Shown in pieces: positions 32,737 through 39,771 of a DNA stretch of 64,000 nucleotides. How positions within the stretch are numbered: position 1 is the stretch's first letter; each line of letters starts with the position of its first letter. The stretch comes from Eubacteriales bacterium (GTDB lineage: Bacteria > Bacillota > Clostridia > Tissierellales > GPF-1). Below the pieces are notes generated by a model that was not told the DNA's origin, ran no database searches, and saw nothing but the letters and a program-made list of their open reading frames with translations. A program made the translations under genes and the position numbers. The stretch covers positions 186,001-250,000 of the forward strand of contig DAOUQF010000001.1 in assembly GCA_030625815.1 (NCBI GenBank). Direction: 5' to 3'.

Positions 32737-32853
32737 ATGATCATGGAGCAACGTAAAACTGAGAAGCGCGAACATGCAGCAGTTTATGCCTATGCGCAAC
32801 ATAACGTGAACTATTTCGGTTTGGGAGCATGGAAAGACGAGTGGGAGGACTAA
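32737..32853 (+). CDS. Conserved microprotein 1 of the T-box operon (38 aa)
   Basis: A 38-codon ORF with AAAGAGGAGG upstream; ATG 32737 or 32743 may be the start. The protein has a charged variable N-terminus (EQRKTEKRE), a middle rich in Ala, Tyr and Asn (AAVYAYAQHNVNYFGLGA), and an acidic aromatic end (WKDEWED). I know no family for it. It is homologous to the next ORF: over the last 25 codons there are ten synonymous and two amino-acid changes, the mark of selection on the protein. No signal peptide or hydrophobic helix long enough to span a membrane is seen. It is expected to be made when the cognate tRNA is uncharged. Confidence 0.75.
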   Translation: MIMEQRKTEKREHAAVYAYAQHNVNYFGLGAWKDEWED

Positions 32854-32893
32854 GAGAGAAGACAAGCAAGAGACGAAATAAGGAGGTGAAAAG

Positions 32894-33007
32894 ATGATGG
32901 AGCAAGGCAAAACTGAGAATCATGAATATGCAGCAGTTTACGCGTATGCACAACAAAATGTGAATTATTTTGGATTAGGCGCATGTAAAGACGAATGGGA
33001 GGACTAA
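32894..33007 (+). CDS. Conserved microprotein 2 of the T-box operon (37 aa)
   Basis: A tandem paralogue of microprotein 1. AAGGAGG lies 8 bases before ATG 32894; ATG 32897 is also possible. The conserved part reads AAVYAYAQQNVNYFGLGA then CKDEWED. Compared with its neighbour it has Gln for His and Cys for Trp in this part, and four changes in the first eleven residues. The single Cys might allow a disulfide or metal contact. Function unknown; it is not an obvious toxin, holin or peptide pheromone. Confidence 0.75.
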   Translation: MMEQGKTENHEYAAVYAYAQQNVNYFGLGACKDEWED

Positions 33008-33010
33008 AGG

Positions 33011-33067
33011 ATGAACGACGACCTGAGTGACATTATTGATATAGTGCAGAAAAATGAGAATTGGTGA
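33011..33067 (+). CDS. Third small ORF of the T-box operon (18 aa)
   Basis: ATG 33011 starts 4 bases after the previous stop, with GGGAGG 7 bases upstream. The product MNDDLSDIIDIVQKNENW is acidic and probably helical. It shares no similarity with the two microproteins beyond its acidic nature. With only 18 codons it may be chance, but the spacing and ribosome binding site favour translation. Confidence 0.4.
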   Translation: MNDDLSDIIDIVQKNENW

Positions 33068-33071
33068 GGAC

Positions 33072-33108
33072 AACCTGGGTGTTGGACTTCGCGGGTTCTT
33101 ATTTTTTT
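33072..33108 (+). terminator. Probable terminator of the microprotein operon
   Basis: A short stem, AACCTG with CGGGTT (one wobble), and a 14-base loop are followed by CTTATTTTTTT. The stem is modest, but the T-run and position before a new gene support it. Confidence 0.5.
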
Positions 33109-33136
33109 GTGATATACTTGCCAAAAGGAGGAGAAT

Positions 33137-34003
33137 ATGAAGCTTGAAAAACTAACAGAAGGAATTCTATTTTCTCATCCAGTGGAGGAATCGGATCGCC
33201 CTATTCTAGCCGGAATTCGCGGGGATGAATTCACCCTGATCATTGATGCGGGCAATTCCAAAGCCCATTATCAGGAATTTGAAACCGCACTTGCCAACCA
33301 GGCGTTTCCAAAACGAAATGCGGTAGTTTTAACCCACTGGCATTGGGATCATATTTTTGGCGCGGCCTCGGCGACTGGACCGGTGCTTGCGCATCGCCTG
33401 ACCCGGGAAAAAATGATGGAATTAAAGGGATATGAATGGACAGACGAGGCATTGGAAGCGCGGGTGCAGGCCGGGACGGAAATTGAGTTTTGCCGGTCGT
33501 GCATCGTGAAGGAATTGCCGAGTCCGAGACAAGTTGCGATTCGAATTCCGGAGATCGAGGTGGAAGACTCTTTGATCGTGGATCTTGGACGTACGCGATG
33601 TGTGATCGAACATATCGGCAGCGAACATGCGAAGGATCATTTGATTATTTACTCGGAAGAGGATCGGGTTCTCTTTATAGGCGATATCCTGTTTGTCGAA
33701 CTCTATGACGGGGAATGGTATTGGACACCGGGAAAGGTTGAGAGGCTGATCGATCGATTGTTGTCTTATCCCGCTGAGTGGGTTGTTGCTTCGCATGTCT
33801 ATCCCGTTCAGTCGCGAGCAGCCTTTGAGGCGGAATGCGCATGGATTCGATGGATCGGCGAAGTGGTGGAAGCGACGGATTCTTTGGAAGCCGCAAAAAG
33901 AATGATCGGCGAGAAAGATCCCCAACGCGCAGAAGAAGGAATGGGAATGGCAGGCTGGTTCTTTGAAGGCCTGAAAAGAGAAATCGAAAAAATTGACAAA
34001 TAG
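33137..34003 (+). CDS. Metallo-beta-lactamase fold hydrolase
   Basis: A 288-residue zinc (or iron) hydrolase with the motif THWHWDHIFGA (His67, His69, Asp71, His72). Further metal-binding positions are in GSEHAKDHLIIY and LFIGDILFVELYDGEWYW, and HVYPVQ occurs near the end. The substrate of such proteins (thioesters, lactones, cyclic nucleotides, RNA) is not readable from these motifs. ATG 33137 follows AAAGGAGGAG. A separate TATACT lies just upstream, so it may have its own promoter. Confidence 0.9.
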   Translation: MKLEKLTEGILFSHPVEESDRPILAGIRGDEFTLIIDAGNSKAHYQEFETALANQAFPKRNAVVLTHWHWDHIFGAASATGPVLAHRLTREKMMELKGYEWTDEALEARVQAGTEIEFCRSCIVKELPSPRQVAIRIPEIEVEDSLIVDLGRTRCVIEHIGSEHAKDHLIIYSEEDRVLFIGDILFVELYDGEWYWTPGKVERLIDRLLSYPAEWVVASHVYPVQSRAAFEAECAWIRWIGEVVEATDSLEAAKRMIGEKDPQRAEEGMGMAGWFFEGLKREIEKIDK

Positions 34004-34006
34004 AAA

Positions 34007-34039
34007 GGGTGAAGCTTTATGCTTCACCCAATTTTTTTT
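34007..34039. terminator. Terminator between convergent genes
   Basis: Arms GGGTGAAGC (34007-34015) and GCTTCACCC (34021-34029) are followed by AATTTTTTTT on the plus strand. The stop codon of the minus-strand GNAT gene lies within it. On the minus strand there is no long T-run, so it works mainly for the plus strand. Confidence 0.85.
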
Positions 34040-34550
34040 GCAAAATTACAACATCTAAAATTTTATCGAATTTTTCAGCAGCTTCCAGCAATCTGCCGGT
34101 TTCAACAAAACCTTTTCGCAAATGCAAGCGAACGCTCACTTCATTTTCGGCTGTGATTTTGGCGATGATTTGCTGATAGCCCAAACGTTCTGCTTCTTGA
34201 ATCAGCCAGTCCAAGCAGTTTGAACCGAATCCGTTGCCGTGGAAATTTGGCGCAACATAGATAGAATTTTCCACCATTCTTCGATAGCCGATTTTTGGCG
34301 AAAACGGTGAGAGGGAAGCCCATCCGGCGAACTTGCCGTCTGCTTCCATAATCCAAACCGGGTGTTCCGGTCCGTGGTGGTTCCACCATGCCTGAATTTG
34401 TTCGGAAGTATTTGGCTGAATATCCAGATTCGCCGTCGTATGGACAATCGCCCAATTCGTCAATGATTGAATATTTCCCAGGTCGGTTTCTGTTGCAAGC
34501 CGAAATTTTAGATTTATGCTGCCGTGACTCCGACTGTTCTTTTTGTCCAT
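34017..34550 (-). CDS. GNAT-family N-acetyltransferase (phosphinothricin acetyltransferase type)
   Basis: A 177-residue acetyl-CoA-dependent acetyltransferase. The acetyl-CoA binding core is SIYVAPNFHGNGFGSNCLDW, followed by LGYQQIIAKITAENEVSVRL and HLRKGFVETGRLLEA, typical of the Pat/YncA subgroup. The N-terminus LKFRLATETDLGNIQSLTNW also fits. The start at 34550 gives a 37-base overlap with the DedA-type gene upstream; a longer frame up to 34808 has no similarity to the family and runs antisense-like through the neighbour. The substrate is unknown. Confidence 0.85.
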   Translation of the reverse strand: MDKKNSRSHGSINLKFRLATETDLGNIQSLTNWAIVHTTANLDIQPNTSEQIQAWWNHHGPEHPVWIMEADGKFAGWASLSPFSPKIGYRRMVENSIYVAPNFHGNGFGSNCLDWLIQEAERLGYQQIIAKITAENEVSVRLHLRKGFVETGRLLEAAEKFDKILDVVILQKKLGEA

Positions 34551-35098
34551 CGTTTCATTCCCCACATAGCTGTAAATAAGAGTACGAGAATTCCAACACT
34601 GCGAACCGGTTGATCCACAAGGGTCGTAATCTGTGTTCCGATTACCGTTAAAAACAACATTAAAAACACTTTGCCGCCCAGCAATGCGAAAAGGAAGTGC
34701 TTTCGCGACAAATCGAACCAGGCCGCGCTTGTGCTGAGCAGGATCGAGGGCATAAACGGCATTGCATATAAGATCAGCAGTCCCATCCAACCTTTTGACT
34801 CCATCCATTGATGAATCTTTTTCATTTTATCGGTGTCTTTTTTCTTTTTCCAGCGCTTAATGGCAGTGAACAGCAGGAAACTTCCCACGACATTGCCTGT
34901 CCATGAATAAAACGCGCCGGCGAGGAGTCCATATAAATGGACATTCAGCGCCACAATCGCGGTTAATGGAAAGACTGGAAAAAACGCTTCAATTATAGGA
35001 ATTCCAATACCTGCGATGACACCATATGTTTTCATGGCGGCAACGACCCATTCAACTAGAGCCAGGTTTGAGAAGAACTCCAGAATCTGATTGATCAT
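34514..35098 (-). CDS. DedA/VTT-family membrane protein
   Basis: A 194-residue membrane protein of the DedA / TVP38 type (VTT domain), a family implicated in lipid carrier flipping and membrane homeostasis. Typical parts are GVIAGIGIPIIEAFFPVFPL near residue 27, the YSWTGNVVGSFLLF helix, and GWMGLLILYAMPFMPSILLS near residue 105. AAGGGTGAG precedes ATG 35098. It is followed, with overlap, by the GNAT gene. Confidence 0.88.
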   Translation of the reverse strand: MINQILEFFSNLALVEWVVAAMKTYGVIAGIGIPIIEAFFPVFPLTAIVALNVHLYGLLAGAFYSWTGNVVGSFLLFTAIKRWKKKKDTDKMKKIHQWMESKGWMGLLILYAMPFMPSILLSTSAAWFDLSRKHFLFALLGGKVFLMLFLTVIGTQITTLVDQPVRSVGILVLLFTAMWGMKRWTKRTVGVTAA

Positions 35099-35168
35099 TA
35101 TCTCACCCTTTTTTTAGAATTATCTATAATTTATAAAAAATCCTCGGGTTTGTCAATGGCAATAATTC

Positions 35169-35807
35169 CTATCTTGGACAAGCACGCAGAAAATAAATGG
35201 GTTGTCCCTTGGCGCGGAACTTTCTTTCATATTCAGTTTCGACGTTCGCTTCGACCAGTTCTGTTTGGTGCAGATCGCGCTCAATCCGTTGGAGATCCCA
35301 GTCCTCTTTGTGAAATTGTTTTAGGGAGTATTCAAAGAGAGCAAGATTGTCGGTTTTTATTTCCAGAACGCCGCCCGGCGTCAATAGCCGTTGATATTCC
35401 TGTAAAAAGCGGTGATGAGTCAACCGCCGTTTTGCGTGAGAATTCTTTGGCCATGGATCTGAAAAATTCAAATAGATTCCTTGGATTTGGTGATCGGGGA
35501 AATGAGGCAGGGTGTTTCCTGCATCCATATGAACGAATCGATAATTCTTCATTTCTAATTCTTCGGTTTTTTTGGCGGCTCGAATTAGGACTTTCGTGTC
35601 CCTTTCAAAGCCAACAAAAAAGCGATTGGGGTATTGTTCAGCCATGCCCAACAAAAAATCACCCATTCCAGTGCCCAATTCGAGATGAAGGGCTTGATGG
35701 GTTGGCAATGCCGACCAGACTTCTTCAGCCGACGCTTTTCGAATGGTAATGATCTGCTGACAAGCTTCTAAAATTTCATAACCGTTTTCTACATATTTTA
35801 ATCGCAT
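35169..35807 (-). CDS. trmB: tRNA (guanine-N7-)-methyltransferase
   Basis: Methylates G46 in the variable loop of tRNAs. It has 212 residues. The SAM motif is LHLELGTGMGDFLLGMAEQY near residue 40. The signature IYLNFSDPWPKNSHAKRRLT near residue 115 is diagnostic for TrmB. The N-terminus is MRLKYVENG. TGGAGG precedes ATG 35807. It is a single gene. Confidence 0.96.
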   Translation of the reverse strand: MRLKYVENGYEILEACQQIITIRKASAEEVWSALPTHQALHLELGTGMGDFLLGMAEQYPNRFFVGFERDTKVLIRAAKKTEELEMKNYRFVHMDAGNTLPHFPDHQIQGIYLNFSDPWPKNSHAKRRLTHHRFLQEYQRLLTPGGVLEIKTDNLALFEYSLKQFHKEDWDLQRIERDLHQTELVEANVETEYERKFRAKGQPIYFLRACPR

Positions 35808-35863
35808 GACTTCGCCTCCAGTTTCTAATTTTACCTTGTTTTCTCTTAGGCTTCAAGCCTTCA

Positions 35864-35892
35864 TTGTAAGCGAAAACCAAACATGGTAAAAT
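35864..35892 (+). promoter_or_regulatory. Promoter of the sdaAB-sdaAA operon
   Basis: The -35 TTGTAA (35864-35869) and -10 TAAAAT (35887-35892) have a 17-base spacer. It lies in the divergent gap between trmB and sdaAB. Confidence 0.6.
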
Positions 35893-35920
35893 GAATTGAT
35901 TTTATTTAAGGAGGCATCTG

Positions 35921-36592
35921 ATGGTTTTTGATATTCTCGGTCCGATTATGATCGGACCTTCAAGTTCTCATACTGCAGGCGCGGCAAGGCTCGGAAAGGT
36001 GGCCAGGGACCTGGTGGAAGGCAAGGTGCTTTCGGTTACCTTTGGGCTGCACGGTTCTTTTGCCGAAACTTATCGAGGCCATGGCACGGATCGTGCGCTG
36101 TTGGCGGGTGTTCTGGGGATGGGACCTGCCGATGAACGTCTTGGGCAGGCTGAACAAATCGCTCGCACTCATGGATTGATCTATTCCTATGTGCAGGTGG
36201 ATCTTGGCAATGTCCATCCAAACACTGTGAAGTTTATCTTTGTCAACGATCAGCATGAGGTAATTCGCATCACGGGATCTTCCTTGGGCGGCGGTCAAAT
36301 CGTGCTTACACAGATCGATGACTTTCAAGTAAGGATTACGGGGAATGAACCGACCCTGTTGATTCAACACACCGACAAGCCGGGCGTGATCAGCACTGTA
36401 TCGAAGGTGATTGCTGACTCTGGCGTCAATATTGCCAATATGCGGGTTCGCCGAACGGAAAAGGGAAAATTGGCGTCCATGATTATCGAAACCGACGAAT
36501 CGATTTCGACAGAAGCCATTCAGACATTACGTGAATTTACTTGGATCGAGTCGGTGAAACAGATTGATTCACAAGGGGAGGCGAAGGAATGA
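35921..36592 (+). CDS. sdaAB: L-serine dehydratase, beta subunit
   Basis: One half of the iron-sulfur L-serine deaminase that turns serine into pyruvate and ammonia. It has 223 residues. The N-terminus DILGPIMIGPSSSHTAGAAR is the family mark. HGSFAETYRGHGTDRALLAG follows, and a C-terminal ACT domain spans about residues 148-220 (PGVISTVSKVIADSGVNIAN), where serine may bind. ATG 35921 follows AAGGAGG. Its stop overlaps the start of the alpha subunit as ATGA. Confidence 0.96.
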   Translation: MVFDILGPIMIGPSSSHTAGAARLGKVARDLVEGKVLSVTFGLHGSFAETYRGHGTDRALLAGVLGMGPADERLGQAEQIARTHGLIYSYVQVDLGNVHPNTVKFIFVNDQHEVIRITGSSLGGGQIVLTQIDDFQVRITGNEPTLLIQHTDKPGVISTVSKVIADSGVNIANMRVRRTEKGKLASMIIETDESISTEAIQTLREFTWIESVKQIDSQGEAKE

Positions 36593-37464
36593 ATTCGGCG
36601 CAAGAATGGATAGAAAAATCAAAGTCGATGCAATTGACTTTGTCTGAAATCTATATGGAGGAGCAATCGAAGAAATTGGGGCAAAGGAAAGAGGATTTGC
36701 TTTTGGAGATGGAAAAGCGATGGGCAATTATGTCGAGTTCTGCACAAAAGGGACTCCATGGCGCCCTTAATCCATTGGGAGGAATTATTGGCGGAGAAGC
36801 CTTTAAGATGAGAGAATATCGGAAACATAATAAGTCCTATTCCGGTTCTTCCCTTGTCAATGCCATGGCCTACGCTTTTTCGACCTCGGAATACAACGCG
36901 TCGATGGGGAAAATTTGCGCGGCTCCAACTGCGGGCTCCGCGGGGATTCTGCCGGCGGCAATCCTGTCGGCAAAGGAACAGCATGGATTTTCCGATGAAG
37001 TATGCCTGTATGCTTTGTTCACCGCTGGCGGGATTGGCGAATTGATCGCGAAAACAGCAACAGTTTCCGGTGCGGAAGGCGGTTGTCAAGCGGAATGCGG
37101 ATCGGCTGCGGCCATGGCCGCAGGCGCCTTGGTGGAATTGTCCGGGGGAAGTTCGGAAATGGTCTTTCATGCAGCTTCCATCGCATTGAAAAACGTGATG
37201 GGTCTTGTTTGCGATCCCATTGCCGGACTTGTGGAAGCGCCTTGTTCAAAACGGAACGCCTCGGGGGTGGTCAATGCCATGATCTCTGCCGATATGGCTC
37301 TTGCCGGGGTTGAAAGCGTTATTCCTTTCGATGAAGTGGTCCTTGCCATGAAAGAGGTGGGCGATCGATTGGATCCCGATTTGCGGGAAACTGGGAAGGG
37401 CGGTGTTGCCGCGACCCCAACGGGTCAAAGAATTGCAGATCGCATATTTGGAAGAGACGAGTAG
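36589..37464 (+). CDS. sdaAA: L-serine dehydratase, alpha subunit (iron-sulfur)
   Basis: The catalytic subunit with a [4Fe-4S] cluster that loses an iron in air, hence the anaerobic bias. It has 291 residues. Cysteine-bearing blocks expected to hold the cluster are KICAAPTAGSAGILPAA, GGCQAECGSAAAMAAGALVE and VCDPIAGLVEAPCSKRNASG. GLHGALNPLGGIIGGEAFKM near the N-terminus is also conserved. AAGGAATG overlap with sdaAB couples translation. A terminator follows the stop. Confidence 0.96.
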   Translation: MNSAQEWIEKSKSMQLTLSEIYMEEQSKKLGQRKEDLLLEMEKRWAIMSSSAQKGLHGALNPLGGIIGGEAFKMREYRKHNKSYSGSSLVNAMAYAFSTSEYNASMGKICAAPTAGSAGILPAAILSAKEQHGFSDEVCLYALFTAGGIGELIAKTATVSGAEGGCQAECGSAAAMAAGALVELSGGSSEMVFHAASIALKNVMGLVCDPIAGLVEAPCSKRNASGVVNAMISADMALAGVESVIPFDEVVLAMKEVGDRLDPDLRETGKGGVAATPTGQRIADRIFGRDE

Positions 37465-37480
37465 GTCTCTTCTTTTTTTT
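37452..37480 (+). terminator. Terminator of the sda operon
   Basis: Arms AAGAGAC (37452-37458) and GTCTCTT (37465-37471) are followed by C and eight T. The sdaAA stop codon is in the loop. Confidence 0.85.
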
Positions 37481-37483
37481 TAT

Positions 37484-37508
37484 AAAAAAACTCAGCCCGA
37501 AGGCTGAG
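37484..37508 (-). terminator. Terminator of the acylphosphatase-YihY operon
   Basis: On the minus strand, CTCAGCC and GGCTGAG arms around TTCG are followed by seven T (plus-strand A-run at 37484-37490). Confidence 0.88.
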
Positions 37509-37526
37509 GAATGATTTTCACTGAGA

Positions 37527-38399
37527 CTAAATGGCGTTCTTTGATTTGCGTTTTGGAGTAAGCTCTGCATTAAGTTCAGCACCAAGGAGCAAAATCAAAC
37601 TGCTTAAGTACATCCAGATCAAAAGGGCGAATAGGCCCCATAGGCTGCCGTAGAAGGTCAGGTAATGGGCAAACCGGGATACATAGACACCAAAAATTTT
37701 CGAGCTGATCATCCAAGCGACGGCGGTCAGGGTTGTGCCCGGCAAAACATGGATCCACCGCGGCTGATGGCCCGGGGCAAAATGATAGATCAAGAGGATA
37801 TTCAAAAAAGTAACGATAAATGAAAACAGGGTAACGAAAAAACTGAAGCCCGTTTCACTGATGTTGAATCGGAAAACCATGGTTAGGATCCAAGTCAGGG
37901 CATTGGAGGCAAAGAGCAAAAAGAACGCGTCCGCGATGAAAAGGACTAAGATCATCACCGTGAAAAAAAGCGAGGTGGGGATATGACGCGTAAATTTTCG
38001 TTTTGGCACTTCGTCATAGGCGCGATTAATACCCTTCATAATAGCTCTCGTCCCTCGGGAGGCAAGCCAGATCATAACGAGAAAGCCGGCGGTAAAACCG
38101 CCGGCACTTTGAGTCCCAGTGATTTCTTGTACGATGTTATAGATGATTTGAAATGATTCCTGGGGCAAAAAATCCGCCAGGGAACGTACGAAGGTTTCTT
38201 CCGTCAGTGAGGTGAAACGACTAAAGGAAGTCAATAAATAGAGAAATGGAAATAGCGCCAACAGAATATAATAGGTCAACTGCGCACTCAAACCCATAAG
38301 ATCATGGCGCTGAAATCGGAGGATCATCCCTTTTAACGTGATCAAAGCAAAGGAGGGGGGGGAATTGTCAGCGAATATAAAACGCTTTTTCATCTTCAA
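37527..38399 (-). CDS. YihY/BrkB-family inner membrane protein
   Basis: A 290-residue membrane protein with six helices. Conserved blocks are LSAQLTYYILLALFPFLYLL near residue 38, MIWLASRGTRAIMKGINRAY near 110, and SRFAHYLTFYGSLWGLFALL followed by IWMYLSSLILLLGAELNAEL at the end. The family was once annotated as ribonuclease BN, which is not correct for this fold; its role is not established. The start region is uncertain: ATG 38399 or 38393 overlaps the acylphosphatase gene by about 30 bases and has a weak ribosome binding site, so translation is probably coupled. Confidence 0.9.
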   Translation of the reverse strand: MKMKKRFIFADNSPPSFALITLKGMILRFQRHDLMGLSAQLTYYILLALFPFLYLLTSFSRFTSLTEETFVRSLADFLPQESFQIIYNIVQEITGTQSAGGFTAGFLVMIWLASRGTRAIMKGINRAYDEVPKRKFTRHIPTSLFFTVMILVLFIADAFFLLFASNALTWILTMVFRFNISETGFSFFVTLFSFIVTFLNILLIYHFAPGHQPRWIHVLPGTTLTAVAWMISSKIFGVYVSRFAHYLTFYGSLWGLFALLIWMYLSSLILLLGAELNAELTPKRKSKNAI

Positions 38400-38637
38400 G
38401 TAAAGGCAAGTCTCGAGAGGCGACCGAGTCTACCCGCGCATACGGATGCTCGTGCTGAATGGATTGAAGAAAAAGCATCAGCACTTCACTCGACCCCTGG
38501 ACTTCCATCCAGACGCTGCCGTCCCATTGATTTTCGACCCAGCCGGTTAGGCGATAGCGCTCGGCGGTTTGCTTGACAAACCAACGAAAACCGACGCCTT
38601 GGACTCGGCCGATTGCTTTGATCATCACACGTTTCAT
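38368..38637 (-). CDS. Acylphosphatase
   Basis: An 89-residue enzyme that hydrolyses carboxyl-phosphate bonds such as acetyl phosphate. The catalytic arginine lies in IGRVQGVGFRWFVKQTA and the asparagine in GWVENQWDGSVWMEVQG; both are in place. AGGAGG precedes ATG 38637. It is co-transcribed with the YihY-family gene. Confidence 0.95.
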   Translation of the reverse strand: MKRVMIKAIGRVQGVGFRWFVKQTAERYRLTGWVENQWDGSVWMEVQGSSEVLMLFLQSIQHEHPYARVDSVASRDLPLLEDEKAFYIR

Positions 38638-38675
38638 AAGGGTACCTCCTAAAATTTCCTATTCATATCATACCC

Positions 38676-39629
38676 TTATTTATGATCGGATTCGAGAGGA
38701 TCTTTCTTTTTTTTCCAAATCGGAATCAATCTTTTAAAAAAGCGAACCAGGACGAGGAGTAAGACTCCAAAAATGATCAGGGTTGGAAGCCAAAGAATTG
38801 TCCACAAAATAATTTCTTGCACACCGCTTATGACTTGTTGTCCGGCGCGAACCATTTGGTTTTTTACGCGCTCGAAGAATGTGGTCGGTTCAGGAAGCAA
38901 GATCTTGGTTTCTTGAATATCCAGATAAAGGGTGCTGAAGCGCACCTGTGATTCCAGGCGTCGAAGAACGCCTTGATTGTTTTCAATTTCGTATCGGATT
39001 CGATTCAGTTCTTGTTCAAGAGCCAAAACATCCCTTAGTTCTGTAGATTTCTCTACAAGGTCCAACAGCCTTGCTTCATGGGTTTGTGCGCTCTCAATGC
39101 GTGCTGTCAGGTCATAGTAGTGATCGGTTACATCTTGGGAATCCAATTGCAGACGACGGACTTGAACCCGGTTTTGCAAGACTTGAACAGCCTGTTGAAA
39201 GTTTTCCGCCGGGATCTTGATGGTGTAGGAGGCGTATCGTCGCGGCTGATCATAGCTGCCGTAATCCTCGATGCGAGACGAAGCGATCATTCCGTCAAAC
39301 TCATGCAGCCATTGATCGAGGCCTGCGAGGGTTTCATCAAAGGTTTCCGTTTCGATCGATGCGGATCCAGAGTAGGTCATTTTTCGATTGATGTCTTGAG
39401 ACAAAGGCATGGTATTCAAAAAAGGATCGGCTTCTTGATTGACGGAAAATTCTTCCGTTGCCGATTTTTCGATCATGTCATAGTCAGGAGAACCCATCGC
39501 GGGCTCTGCTGTCGGAGCCATATCCATGTCGCGCGCTTCAGAAGATTGCGTTTCGTTTTTTGCACGACAGCCCGTGGCGAGCAAAAGCATCACTAAAAAT
39601 AGTATCAGTGCTATTTTTTTCTTTTTCAT
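38676..39629 (-). CDS. DUF4349-domain lipoprotein
   Basis: A 317-residue envelope protein. The start at 39629 follows AGGAGG; an upstream in-frame ATG at 39767 would place the signal peptide inside the chain. The lipobox is LLATGCRA. The DUF4349-type domain spans about residues 85-285: KMTYSGSASIETETFDETLA, then ASSRIEDYGSYDQPRRYASY, then a coiled coil with LALEQELNRIRYEIENNQGV. A C-terminal helix (IILWTILWLPTLIIFGVLLL) and basic tail end it. Function is unknown; the architecture suggests a membrane-anchored sensor or scaffold. Confidence 0.85.
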   Translation of the reverse strand: MKKKKIALILFLVMLLLATGCRAKNETQSSEARDMDMAPTAEPAMGSPDYDMIEKSATEEFSVNQEADPFLNTMPLSQDINRKMTYSGSASIETETFDETLAGLDQWLHEFDGMIASSRIEDYGSYDQPRRYASYTIKIPAENFQQAVQVLQNRVQVRRLQLDSQDVTDHYYDLTARIESAQTHEARLLDLVEKSTELRDVLALEQELNRIRYEIENNQGVLRRLESQVRFSTLYLDIQETKILLPEPTTFFERVKNQMVRAGQQVISGVQEIILWTILWLPTLIIFGVLLLVLVRFFKRLIPIWKKKKDPLESDHK

Positions 39630-39713
39630 AATATCCTCCTTTTGTTTGTTTTGACGAGAAAACGTTTGGAAGGTTTCAAAACATAAAAACTTTATAAAAT
39701 TAGTTCGAAGAAT

Positions 39714-39742
39714 TTGAATCCCGAAGACGATTGAGATAATAT
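39714..39742 (+). promoter_or_regulatory. Promoter of the 1,413-residue activator-type gene
   Basis: The -35 TTGAAT (39714-39719) and -10 TAATAT (39737-39742) have a 17-base spacer. Confidence 0.65.
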
Positions 39743-39771
39743 AGATGTAAGATTTTGAAAGGAGCATTAAA

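Noticed and set aside
32737-33007. The tandem microproteins as RiPP or bacteriocin precursors
   Set aside because: RiPP precursors normally keep the leader and vary the core at the C-terminus; here the N-terminus varies and the C-terminus is conserved. No modification enzyme or exporter lies beside them.
34551-34808. N-terminal extension of the GNAT gene
   Set aside because: The extension is the DedA-type gene read in another frame and has no similarity to acetyltransferases.
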